Shown here in pieces: positions 11,915 through 22,044 of a stretch of DNA of 64,000 nucleotides (the first letter of the stretch is position 1; every line of letters begins with the position of its first letter). The translations under genes were made by a program, and so were the position numbers. The notes below the pieces were generated by a model. It made no database searches and was not told where the DNA came from. It was given only the letters and a program-made list of their open reading frames with translations. Origin of the DNA: Procambarus clarkii (Eukaryota; Arthropoda; Malacostraca; Decapoda; Cambaridae); NCBI RefSeq assembly GCF_040958095.1, contig NC_091228.1, forward strand, positions 9,808,340 through 9,872,339, written 5' to 3'.

Positions 11915-12160
11915 TTAGGGTCCTGGTAGTACAGTCGGGTTCGTTCCCGACTCACAATCGGGAACTCCGAGAATCACCTAATTACTCTGTTCACCTAGCA
12001 GTAAGTAGGTACTCAGTAGTTAGTCAGCTTCTTGTGGGGCTTCATCTTGGGAAGGGTCAGTAGTTCGACCCCGGGGGGATGGGGAGGACCTCGATATAAA
12101 CCTATATAATAAATATACTCTGGCTGTCTGTCCCCCGACACAATGGATTATTAACTTAAA
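11915..12160 (+). mobile_element. tRNA-like SINE, diverged
   Basis: A-box-like 'ggtagtacagtcgggttcg' lies at about 11925, followed by 'cacctagcagtaagtaggta', the body module shared with the other SINEs here, then TAGTTCGACCCC and an AT-rich end with ATAATAAATATA. Boundaries approximate. Confidence 0.55.
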
Positions 12161-13194
12161 CTAACTATACAAGGCAATGAACGAATGAGCTCGATATTAT
12201 ACATTGTGGAGACTATACTCTATGAATTAGTTTAATTAGAGACGTTAGTCTTGACCAAAAATCTGTACCTCTTACTCTAAAATTACAATACCTCTTCATC
12301 AACTATTTCGACTAAAGTTCCAAGTAGGATTAAGTTCACTGGTACAGATGGAAACACCAGGTTTCTCTCTATAGGTCAGTGACAAAACTACAAATCTCAA
12401 TATTCTCAATTTTGGCTGCAACAAATATTTAGCCTTATACCTGCAAAGGGTTAAGACAGCACAGGATCGGAGCAAATGGAAAGACTTGCTGTGGTTGCCA
12501 AAAACTAGAGGAGTTATGTATAATAAATGGCATTTCCGGAGAAGGATTATACTATTTTTTGACAAAAACTGTTTAATTGTTCCAGTTGCAAACAATAAGG
12601 CACATGTTTACTCTCACTCAGAATACACACAACTGATACTGCTGATATACGTACGTGTAAACAGACTTTTCATTAACGATGGAAAATTAAAATGCACAAT
12701 AACCAAAAAAGACATGAGATAATACATACACAAGTAACTGGCAGATGTCCCTTTTGATTGGTAATAAAATGATAGGCAAACATTATTGCAAGGCAAACAG
12801 ATAATAACGGAGAGATGATAACTGTAGGATGAAGTCGGATGTGTTCGTTAACATAGTCCACCACTTTTGCAACGTTGGAATCTTCTAGAAATTTATGAAT
12901 GAATGAATGTCAGTCTTAGCATCAGTTGTTATCCCAACACAAGCTATTGATCCTAGCATTATTTTAGTATACTAGGAATACTATCAGAAGTGTATGTCCT
13001 AGCGGCACTCAGTTGGAGGAGGAAGCGTGTAGCTCTGCAATGAGAGAAGAAAATATATATTAATATTTTGGTTGTGGTAAACTACGACCATATAAATAAT
13101 AAAGTTGAGTCTATTGAACCAGTTTCACCTCTTTCACCTATTACTTCTCACCTTTCACAGCAACGTCTACCATTTTTTACAAACTCCTCACTGC
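12161..13194. other. Intergenic DNA, nothing recognised
   Basis: AT-rich; short open frames on both strands lack any recognisable motif. Confidence 0.4.
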
Positions 13195-13281
13195 ATCAGA
13201 GTTTTCAGCGATTGGGTGATTGTTGGTTGCCCTGACGGGTGGTTGTTTGCCACTGCAGGGTGACTGTTTTTCAGTCTCAGT

Positions 13282-14870
13282 ATGGGGACTTACGTGCCGC
13301 CACTAAGGAGGAAGGACTCGGCTGGCCTGACATTTACCTGTCGGGTGGATATTGACGTCATCAGCAACACTCTGTTTGCGGTTATGGGTATGAAAGTGGA
13401 AGATCTCGTCGGTCTACAGGTTGTTCGTGACGACAGAGTAGTTGTGAACTTCGCCGAGAGTGGCTTGTTCCGGAGGTTTCTCGACCAGTATGAGGACAAG
13501 GTGGTGGGGCTGAGCAACGGTCTTGGCTCTGTGACTGTGACGAATTTGAGTGTGGAGTACACATACGTGTCTATTAAGAATGCGCCATTTGAAATGTCTG
13601 AGGATCTTCTCCGTCAGGCTCTTGCCAGGTATGGGCGTGTAGACTCTATTTGTGCTTGTAGATACACAATCGGGGACGTCAAAGGGCTCGGTAATGGTTA
13701 CAAAACGGGTAAGATGGTTCTTCATGGGAATGTGCCTTCTTCTCTCGCGCTTGCTGGCTTTACGGTCTGCTTCTCCTACCGTGGGCAGACTCGGACGTGT
13801 TTTAAATGTGGCCACGTTGGACATTTGGCTGCTGCCTGCGACACTCAGATGTATGATCGGGTAAATGTGTTTCATGAAGTGGATTTTCCTCCCTTGCCCA
13901 AGCGTGAGGATGTATCAGTTGTGGATGGTACCCCTTGTGAGAGGACAGTTACGGTGATTGGTGCCGCTCCAGTTAGTGCGGTTAGTGGTGTGGGTGTCGG
14001 GGTGGTGGGGGGTGCGGACCCGCCCCCGCTGTCGGCTTCCTCGCCTTCGCCGGCTCCTTCGCCTCCGCCGGCCCTGTCTCTGGCTCCTGTGTTGCCTGAA
14101 GGGTGTGGGCCTGTACCCCCTGTGGGTGAGGCTGATGTTTTTTACGGATCGTGTGTTGCCTAGTGACTTGTGGCCAGCCGTGGGCTCTACTGGGATGCCT
14201 CTTGCTGCGGGCTACAGTTTGGATGATCAGCGGCCTCTGTCCAAGCGTTCCCGGAGGACTAGGAGTGTGTCGCCCCTTCGTGGGTGGGCTGCAGAGTGTG
14301 AAGTTGCGGAGGATGATGTGATGGAGGGGCCTGTGCGGCCTCCTGTGGCGCCTACGACGCCTGCTGCTAGTGCCTCCCCTCCTTGGGAGGTTGCCCCTAG
14401 TGGTCGTAACCTTGTGGTGGTCCTCACGAAACCTGTGCGCCGGGAGCCCTCTGATCCTATGCCCGGTGGTAGAGGCCCTGGCAAATGTGCATTCCCTGTG
14501 GTCCCCTGTGGTCCCCTCTGGAATAAAGAACCGTGTGACTATCAATACGGACCTCTGTGGCTACCCTTGTCCGTCCCCTGGTGCTCGAACCCCTCGTGCT
14601 GCACCCCTCCCTGTGGTATCGGCCAATGGAGTCCCGCTCGATGCGTCGCAGACTTTGGAACTTACTGTGGATAGCTGGGTGTATCCGGTGCCGTGGTGCC
14701 CCTATACTATTTGGGTACCGAGGGTGCAGTGTTTTGTTTATGGGGTGCCGGAGCTGATGCCTCAGCCTTGTGCATCGCCTCGTAGACCAGTGTCTGATGA
14801 TGTCAAGCTCGTTTGGGAGGCATACTGTTTGCGGTTTCCGAAGAAGGAGTTTCCCGATAAATATGCGTAG
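13282..14870 (+). pseudogene. LINE ORF1 with RRM-like domain and CCHC knuckle (copy 2)
   Basis: Best-preserved ORF1. The first frame runs 13282-14163: MGTYVPPLRRKDSAGLTFTC, an N-terminal domain, YTYVSIKNAPFEMSEDLLRQ then ALARYGRVDSI (RRM-like), TCFKCGHVGHLAAAC (CX2CX4HX4C, about residues 174-187) and VFHEVDFPPLPKRED. A frameshift near 14130 moves to PLSKRSRRTRSVSPLRGW. Another frame ends WEAYCLRFPKKEFPDKYA, stop at 14868-14870. ORF1 proteins bind LINE RNA to form the retrotransposition particle. Only one or two frame breaks, so relatively young. Confidence 0.88.
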
Positions 14871-15059
14871 TTTTGTGCTTGCATTACGTGCTCCCGGAAC
14901 GTTTATAACTTAATGTATTGTCTGCTATGTGGTTGTTTTGTTTGCCTAGTTTAGACCTTTGTGTACATTGTTTTTGTGCTTTGTTCATACTGTAATGTGT
15001 TTTCCTTGTGTGTTAGATTTATCTTCTGTGTTGTGTTTCTCATGGTGTTCTGTGTTTCA

Positions 15060-15346
15060 CCTAGTTGTTTTCACCTAGTTGTGTTTGCGGGGGATGAGCT
15101 TTGCTCTTTCGGCCCGCCTCTCAACTGTTTACTAACTACTTTTTTTTCCACACCACACACACACACACACCCCAGGAAGCAGCCCGTGACAGCTGACTAA
15201 CTCCCAGGTACCTATTTACTGCTAGGTAATAGGGGCATTCAGGGTGAAAGAAACTTTGCCCATTTGTTTCTACCTCGTGCGGGAATCGAACCCACGCCAC
15301 AGAATTACGAGTCCTGCGTGCTATCCACCAGGCTACAAGGCCCCTT
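15060..15346 (-). mobile_element. tRNA-derived SINE with LINE-like 3' tail
   Basis: On the minus strand the head is GGGGCCTTGTAGCCTGGTGG with A box, a B-box GGGTTCGATTCCCGC-like core, body 'ctagcagtaaataggtacc', a short (GT)n and an A-rich run. It ends AGTTGAGAGGCGGGCCGAAAG...CCCCCGCAAACACAACTAGG, the same tail that ends family B LINEs. It lies in the 3' region of the ORF1-only element. Confidence 0.85.
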
Positions 15347-15795
15347 CCTGTGTGTTCCGGTCGCGTGTTTCTGTACTGTGTGTGCCGGGTGTTCCATGGG
15401 TTGTGTGTGTGTGTATTGTACTTTTTTTAACTTTGTACCTTTGCTTCTAAATGTTTAATTTTTCGCCATTGTGTGGTTTTTAATGTATGTAACTTGGCGC
15501 GCCTCCTCTGGGTTGTGCAGTTTAAATTTGTGTTTTCTAATGAATTTTGCTTTGTTCCATGGATTCTCATTTACGTTTTGCACTATGAAAATTGTCCACT
15601 GTGTTTTTATTGTGTTCACGGATGTTCAGCTTTGGTGTGTCATCTGTAATGTATTTGTTTTGTGTTGCTTGCATGTCATTTGGTGTTATGTTGCTGGTTG
15701 GTGTGTGCTGGTGTAAGGTTTTTCTTTTGGTGCTTCGGTGCCTTAATGTTGTAATGTTTTCCTTGTCAAGTATTTGTTTTATAAATAAAAAATAG

Positions 15796-16883
15796 AAAAA
15801 ATGTCAAGATAACATGCATTAGTATCCAAGAGCATCACCAAATGGCAGCTAAAGTCAGCTTAGTGTTTGTTTCACTTGCGAGTCCGGCTGACTCACATAG
15901 CTGGCCCCAAGACGCTCTTTTGTAATGACCATCATTGTTGTCTAACATAGGAGGAGTTAACGTTACTTGGGACATATATTGTCTTTATCTTATGGGGTGG
16001 GGGGCAGATAGCTTCCTTAGGTTTATTTGTCATTACTTTTCACGATTGTGGTTCAGTTAAGAAGAAAGAAGTAGGAAGGATGTAGTTCGCCCTGAATGTA
16101 TTTCAGATTTATCTTCCCTGACATCAGCTCGTTTCCTGTTTCTGCAGCAGAGCTATCGTCTTATAGTGTGGGCTTCAGTTGCCCCGGTGTCTGAATAATA
16201 CTTGGTTCCTCAACCCAGACTTGTTGAGGGGAGATTCTAAAGGTCCTTGTGCACACAAATAATTATCAAAGTAGCCGCCAAGCCAGAAGTCAATGTAGCA
16301 CCGTCTGTGTTGCAAGATTTTCAAACGGAGCATTATATCACTCAAGATGCCAATACGAGAACAAAAGGGGCCTAAGGTGAATGATATCAAAGGTATGGAA
16401 TTCACCAATGATTGTAATCAGAGACAACGACTCCTAGAGAGATTAGGAAAGGAAGACACACGAACAGCCAGAAAATCAGGGCAATCGACAAGGAGGTTTA
16501 AGGCTGGACATGGACAACGCAGTTTGGACAAGAGAGAGCAGGACGTTGTTCCATTAAGTGAACACAAGTCAGGTAGGTGTGCCTTGTGTGCATATTTTGT
16601 ATTGTTTTCAGTATATTCGTGCTTCGTCGTGCCCTGTTTAACGATGTATCTTGCTCGTTTATACGATTCCACTTGAGTGGAAGATATGGATTCGTGAGAT
16701 TGATATCAGTGGCACCGTCTACTTTTTCCTCGTTTGTACTTTCTTCAGTTGGCCCACGCTCCCCTTGTGTCCGGTGCGCCTGGACGTTTATTAATGAATC
16801 ACCCATATAGTTCCCATTGGGATTGGGTGGCTGGTTAACCAAACATTTTTCACTATCATCACTAACGTGATGCATCAAATGAA
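15796..16883. other. Intergenic DNA, nothing recognised
   Basis: No recognisable gene. A 109-codon frame at 16347-16676 (+) has basic, low-complexity content and no motif. Confidence 0.4.
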
Positions 16884-16933
16884 CAAATCCACAAGGGCCG
16901 TGACGAGGATTCGAACCTGCGTCCGGGAGCATC
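16884..16933 (-). mobile_element. tRNA-derived SINE fragment, inverted partner
   Basis: Exact reverse complement (50 of 50 bases by eye) of 17124-17173. Contains the B box GGTTCGAATCC on the minus strand. Confidence 0.8.
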
Positions 16934-17084
16934 AGAGTGTGATGATGTAAGGGCGAAGAGGGAGAACAGCCTATTGACATAGCTCGGGTGCAGGGGGGGG
17001 GGGGGCATTGTGCAAAAGCCTGGTTTGTGCCTCGGAGAGGCTATGGAATCCAGTAAGTTCAGTAGAACTTCGGTTTCAACCCTT

Positions 17085-17173
17085 TTACCCTGTCGTAGCT
17101 CAGTCGATTAAGGCAGTGTCTGGGATGCTCCCGGACGCAGGTTCGAATCCTCGTCACGGCCCTTGTGGATTTG
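17085..17173 (+). mobile_element. tRNA-derived SINE head
   Basis: TCGTAGCTCAGTCGATTAAG (A box), a GTCTGGGATGCTCCCGGAC hairpin in the anticodon-arm position, and GCAGGTTCGAATCCTCG (B box), then CACGGCCCTTGTGGATTTG. The acceptor stem does not pair cleanly and there is no CCA, so this is a SINE head rather than a working tRNA. Confidence 0.75.
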
Positions 17174-18334
17174 CAAGCACTATTAACTCGGTTAATGCTG
17201 CTTGCAGCTTTCAGGGAAGCAAAATTTGTTGTTGCTATTTGTTTATGTTGGCTGAGCCGCCCTCCAGGATGACAGCATCAGACACTTATTGTACTCCATC
17301 CAGACACGTCAAGGTTTTGGCTTTTGCAAGTCTTCAATTGTGGCCAACACTGTGGGAGGCGAGCCTCCTCTTTTTTAAGAATCCTGAAGTTTTGGTATGC
17401 TGACTTGAGTTAAATTCTTTGTTTTACTGTCTGGGGCTGGGAGATCGGCTGGCATCTTTATTTGCCTCTGCCACCGCCTTTGATAAGGGTTATTAAACAA
17501 CCTTGGCCTCAGACTTCTGCTGTTTCTGACATATTAGCGGTGGATCCTTGTGGGGTAAGTGACGGTATTGTAGAAGCCTAGTCCCTTCTTCTGAGTTCGT
17601 CCATTGTGTTTGTAAAACGATGGGAGTTCGTTTCCCATCGAATCAAACTTTCCTATCATCAAACCCCACCAAGATGGTTTCCCATCAACCCCCCTCCCCC
17701 CAACTTTTGATGGAGGGGGGGTCAAGGTTTTTATAAAAGACATTTCTACCCATCCTCCCTCCGTTATGTGTGGAGGACGGGGGATTAGGGTTTTAATAGA
17801 GGGCATCTACTCTTCCTCGTTCCCTTTGTGGGGGTGAAACACCATAAATTGTTTTATTTACGATATTCACTGAAACAATTAGAGTAGTTCAGGAATTGTG
17901 TGGCGACGGTCTGTCGGTCCTTGAGAATAACAGTCATACTTTTTGATGCGCTAATGTTTACATGTTGGGTATAGGTCAGGTTGTGTCAGGTGACCTTGTC
18001 CTCTACTATACTTATACCTGCAGACAGTGTTGTAATCTTTCCCTCATACAAGCTGCTGTCTAGGTGTGATAGTAAGATATTTAGAGCTGTGTGCTGTACA
18101 CTTTCGAGCTGTGGGTTGAAGACGCTATTACAGTGTTGGCTTCTCGTTATCTGTTGCATATTGCTAGTCCCTCGCCTTGTCTGTGGAGCTGGGATACCTT
18201 TATCAGCTGTTCGTCCCCCCAAGCTCTGTGGTCCCGGCTTCTCACCCCTCACTGGCCAGCCTTTCATCTTTGTGCTTCTTTATAACTCTCTCTTGCAGTT
18301 CAAAGTTGGTTTTCGTCACTAAGTCTGCCCGAAA
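17174..18334. other. Intergenic DNA, nothing recognised
   Basis: 17660-17830 has two diverged copies of a purine/pyrimidine-asymmetric motif ('tggaggggggg' and 'tggaggacggggg', each followed by 'ttttaata/tttttata'). No gene. Confidence 0.4.
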
Positions 18335-18455
18335 CGCTTTGCGTAATAGTGGCTTTAGGCATTGTATGTACTAGCTCTATCTATAAATCCATCAACTTTT
18401 GTATCTCACCCTGTATGTATGTACTTTACCTGAATAAATATTTGTATTTGTAAGG
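18335..18455 (+). mobile_element. Retroelement 3'-end fragment (AATAAA-rich)
   Basis: 'gtatgtactagctctatcta' followed by 'ctgaataaatatttgtattt' has the look of a non-LTR retroelement end, with a polyadenylation-like signal and short T/G-rich terminus. Family not identified. Confidence 0.45.
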
Positions 18456-19216
18456 CGTTGTTGGGTATTTGCTCCGGAAAGCTACCGAAGACCAGCCCAG
18501 AAATCAAACATTTAAAGTCATGAAATTCGCTTGTTTGGGCGGCTTCGTTTGCTCCCTGTTCCTGTAGTTGTTCCCTGTGTTGTTCGGGGCTGCTTAAAGG
18601 CGGCTCGTAGTATGTTGGCATTCAGCAACCTACTTCTTCCCTTCTTTCCTGTTCTCTCTCATAATGACACCCAATTTGTCTTTGTTCACAAGTACTTCTT
18701 GGGCAGTATTTACCGATTATGAGGTTACTCTAGGATCCCTATCGCCACTATGAGCTCACCAGATTATTTTCCTGTGTCTGGGTGGGTGGGAACAAGTCTA
18801 GAGGTGTGACGGGTCAGTAGTGCCGGGACCTGGCAAGCTATTTAGGCCGCCCAAAAAGGGCCATTTCGTTACATTCAACCCATAATTATACATAAGCTCT
18901 AAGAGATCTGTAAGTACAATTTCGGTCTAGCTATGATGTAGGAGTGCTTTGAAAGAATACATGAATAGTTCAAAAGCTACAGAGCAAAATCAATTTGTAC
19001 TGAAACTGGAAACTATTCCAGTAATAAAAATGTGATGCAATACATTTTAAATAAGACAAATTTAATTATTACAAAAAATTATATTCTATCGGAAAGTCAA
19101 TTCATTTAATTTCATTTTTTTATATTTAAGTTATAAATATTTAGCAGAATAAAAAATAGCATTTTGCTGTTGAGGAAAGATGAGGAAGGAAAGACAACCC
19201 GGAACGATGGACTGAC
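18456..19216. other. Region just downstream of the last A2M exon
   Basis: AT-rich towards 19000-19110 with ATTAAA-like signals on the minus strand (plus-strand TTTAAT near 19055 and 19105). May be the A2M 3' UTR if the donor at 19216 is not used. Confidence 0.4.
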
Positions 19217-19618
19217 CTTTGAGATCTGGAACTCTGGCTGATAGTAGTCATAGAGACGCACTGTGCCGGGCTTGACCTCCTCCACCTCTATGTCTCTTAT
19301 TACACGGAAGTTTGCACAAGTGTCTTTAGCAGTTAATTCTTCAATATAGAAAGCTATCTTGCTGCCATCTACATCATATCGCTTTATATTTTTATCCTTT
19401 TTAAGAAGTTCCTTCAGATCATCTTTCTCTGGGATGTAACCGGAAATGAGAGTGACCTCAATGACGGCCATATTGGACTTGCCGTCCGGGAGGCGGTAGG
19501 AGGCGCACACAGTGATGCGCTTAGTGACGCACTTCTCATCCGGCACGGTGTTTGTGTTGACGGTCATGTCGAAGGCGTCACTCGCCTCAGCCTCAGGAAT
19601 GTTGTACCGCAGAACAGC
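19217..19618 (-). CDS. A2M: A2M exon i (receptor-binding domain)
   Basis: Acceptor AG at 19620-19619; candidate donor GT at 19216-19215 (AAG then GTCAGT). 134 codons in phase 0: AVLRYNIPEAEASDAFDMTV, then SNMAVIEVTLISGYIPEKDD, ending VRLYDYYQPEFQISK. This is the beta-sandwich receptor-binding domain (human: SLKYNI, SNMAIVDVKMVSGFIP, VKVYDYYE). Only the last few residues are missing. If the donor is ignored, the frame runs to a stop at 19114-19112, adding about 34 hydrophobic or low-complexity residues, with ATTAAA-like polyadenylation signals just beyond. Which end is used cannot be settled here. Confidence 0.93.
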
Positions 19619-19695
19619 CTGAAACAAATTGTTAATGCAATAATTATCAGAATGCACTAAGCCTGCATGTCAATTGTTACAATATCGCAGCTCAT

Positions 19696-20284
19696 TACTT
19701 GGCTTGCCTTTGGCCTCGTACTCGCCAACTTCCACCATGAGAAGCTGGCAGTCAATACCACCTTTATGAACCTTTGGCCTCATACTCGCCAACTTCCACC
19801 ATGAGAAGCTGGCAGTCAATACCACCTTTATGAACCTTTGGCCTCATACTCGCCAACTTCCACCATGAGAAGCTGGCAGTCAATACCACCTTTATGAACC
19901 TTTGGCCTCATACTCGCCAACTTCCACCATGAGAAGCTGGTAGTCAATACCACCTTTATGAACCTTTGGCCTCATACACGCCAACTTCCACCATGAGAAG
20001 CTGGCAGTCAATACCACCTTTATGAACCTTTGGCCTCATACACACCAACTTCCACCATGAGAAGCTGGCAGTCAATACCACCTTTATGAACCTTTGGCCT
20101 CATACACACCAACTTCCACCATGAGAAGCTGGCAGTCAATACCACCTTTATGAACCTTTGGCCTCATACACACCAACTTCCACCATGAGAAGCTGGCAGT
20201 CAATACCACCTTTATGAACCTTTGGCCTCATACACACCAACTTCCACCATGAGAAGCTGACAGTCAATACTACCTTTATGAACA
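19696..20284. repeat. 64-bp minisatellite, about 9 units
   Basis: Nearly identical 64-base units containing CTTTGGCCTCATACTCGCC and CATGAGAAGCTGGCAGTCAA. It starts about 75 bases upstream of the acceptor of A2M exon i. The minus strand of one unit reads GGIDCQLLMVEVGEYEAKG; as 64 is not a multiple of three the frame cannot continue across units. Confidence 0.95.
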
Positions 20285-20289
20285 TGAGA

Positions 20290-20810
20290 ACAAGAATTAA
20301 GGACGTTGCAGAAGGACTATTGCCTCACTCGTGGCAGCTCCTGTTTATATTCACCCAACCTCTTCTATCTATGTCTATCCTACGCTTGAAACTATCAAGG
20401 GATCCCACGTCTAATATGTAACCTGGTACTTTGTTCCACAAATCAACAACTCTGTTTTCAAACTAGTATTTACCCAGGTCTTTTATAAATTTAAACCCAT
20501 TCAATTTATATCCATTATTTCGTGTTCTATTTTGCGTTGATATATTTAATAGCTTATTACAATCCTTCTTGTTACGCCCATTCAATTCTGTCACTCTTAA
20601 CTCTTCACTTTTCTACCGAATGTAAACTAAGTTTTTCATCCTTTCTGAATATGGAATGTTTTTAGTTTGTGGGATAAACTTAGTTATCCTTCGCTGAACT
20701 CGTTCAAGTGAATTAATGTTAATCCTAAAGTATGATGACCAAAACTGTACTGCATAAATCATACATTTATATACAAATTGTTTGGCTTTAAATTTCTACT
20801 AATCATGACC
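20290..20810 (-). pseudogene. CR1/L2-like LINE C-terminal fragment (family C)
   Basis: Minus strand decodes in broken frames to VQFWSSYFRININSLERVQR, RITKFIPQTKNIPYSERMKN, LRVTELNGRNKKDCNKLLNI then NRVVDLWNKVPGYILDVGSL. The pattern LERVQR-TK..., YSERL, and VVD-WN-LP...S---FK is the conserved end of these LINE ORF2 proteins. A C10 run at 20811-20820 borders it. Confidence 0.75.
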
Positions 20811-21074
20811 CCCCCCCCCCTAGATATTCTTTGTAATAAACTGCTAAAAATAAACAAAACAAGAGTGAAAGTAATTTAGCGAAACGTGGTCTGTTCTTAG
20901 TGAAACTACATTGTGTTTCATTTATTAATTTATGTTTTTAAAGACACACAAATGAATTTTGTGATTATAATTTCAAGCAATGTACCTACAATGAATATTA
21001 AGCTTGCTTCTATCGCTGTGAGCACACAGCCACAGACATACGCACACGCAACCAAAGACATATGCACACCCATA

Positions 21075-21990
21075 TGACAGCAGCGTACTCTACACTGGCA
21101 AAAGTTAGAACATCATTCAGAAACCTAAGCGAGAAGGCTTTTAGGGCACTTTTCACTGCCTACGTTATCTTGAGGTTATCTTGAGATGATTTCAGGGCTT
21201 AGTGTCCCTGCGGCCTGGTCCTCGACCAGGCTTCTACCCCCAGGAAGCAGCCCGTAGCAGCTGTCTAACACCCAGGTACCTATTCACTGCTAGGCAACAG
21301 GGGGCATCAGGGTGAAAGAAACTTTTTGCCCATTTGTCGCTGCCTCCACCGGGGATCGAACCCGGAACCTCAGGACTACGAATCCGAAGCGAAGTCCACC
21401 CAGCTGTCAGGCGCCCCATTGGTACGTGAGACCAATCTTAGAGTATGCTATGCCATCATGGAGTCCCCACCTGAAGAAACACGTAAGGAAACTGGAAGTT
21501 TGCGACGAGGCTCGTTCCAGCGTTAAGAGGAATGGGATATGAAGAGCGCCTGAAGGAACTGAGCCTTATGACACTAGAAAAAAGAAGGGAGAAGGGGGAT
21601 ACGATAGGAACGTAGAAAATACTTAGGGGAATTGACAAAGTGGAAATAGATGAAATGTTCCCACGTAATAGTTACAGAACGAGGGGACATGGGTGGAAGC
21701 TGGAAAATCAGATGAGTCACAGAGATGTTAGGAAGTATACTTTTAGCATGAGAGTAGTGGGAAAATGGAATGTTCTTAAGGAGCAGGTTGTGGAAGCAAA
21801 CTGTATTCATAATTTTAACACTAGGTATGATAGGGAAATGGGACAGAAGTCATTGCTGTAAACAACCGATGGCTAGAAAGGCGGGATCCAAGAGTCAATA
21901 CGCGATCCTGCAGGCACAAATAGGTGAGCACAAATAGGTGAGTACAAGTAGGTGAGTATAAATAGGTGAGTACACACATGCACATACACA
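21075..21990 (+). mobile_element. CR1/L2-like LINE 3' fragment (family A), SINE-interrupted
   Basis: AAYSTLAKVRTSFRNLSEKA then FRALFTAYV, broken by the SINE at 21172-21417, resuming VRETNLRVCY, YEERLKEL and GIDKVEIDEMFPRN. It closely matches the longer family A copy at 25301-26640. The 3' end carries a GCGGGAT...ATCC(T)GC hairpin and tandem ATAGGTGAGTA units. Confidence 0.85.
21172..21417 (-). mobile_element. tRNA-derived SINE inserted in LINE
   Basis: Head on the minus strand is GGGGCGCCTGACAGCTGGGT with GGTTCCGGGTTCGATCCCC (B box), body CTAGCAGTGAATAGGTACC, and tail CTCAAGATAACCTCAAGATA. The flanking LINE sequence rejoins as GCCTACGT-GAGACC when it is removed; a short TACGT repeat borders it. 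Confidence 0.85.
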
Positions 21991-22044
21991 CGCACACACA
22001 GCCAAAGACATACGCATACCCAATCACAGACATATACACACGCA

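Larger units (their letters stand above)
13195..15795 (+). mobile_element. ORF1-only L1/Tx1-like element (copy 2)
   Basis: Leader, ORF1 (13282-14870) and a roughly 920-base 3' region that includes a SINE (15060-15346) and ends TTTGTTTTATAAATAAAAAA. The same TATTTGTTTTAT-plus-A-rich ending closes the ORF2-bearing copy at 36270-36310. No reverse transcriptase lies between ORF1 and the 3' end, so this is a second half-LINE. A leader start near 13199 shares GAGTTTT with the nested copy at 5861. Confidence 0.65.

Noticed and set aside
17085..17163. A functional tRNA gene
   Set aside because: A and B boxes are present, but the acceptor stem does not pair well, the context is an inverted SINE pair and the same sequence type recurs as a dispersed repeat.
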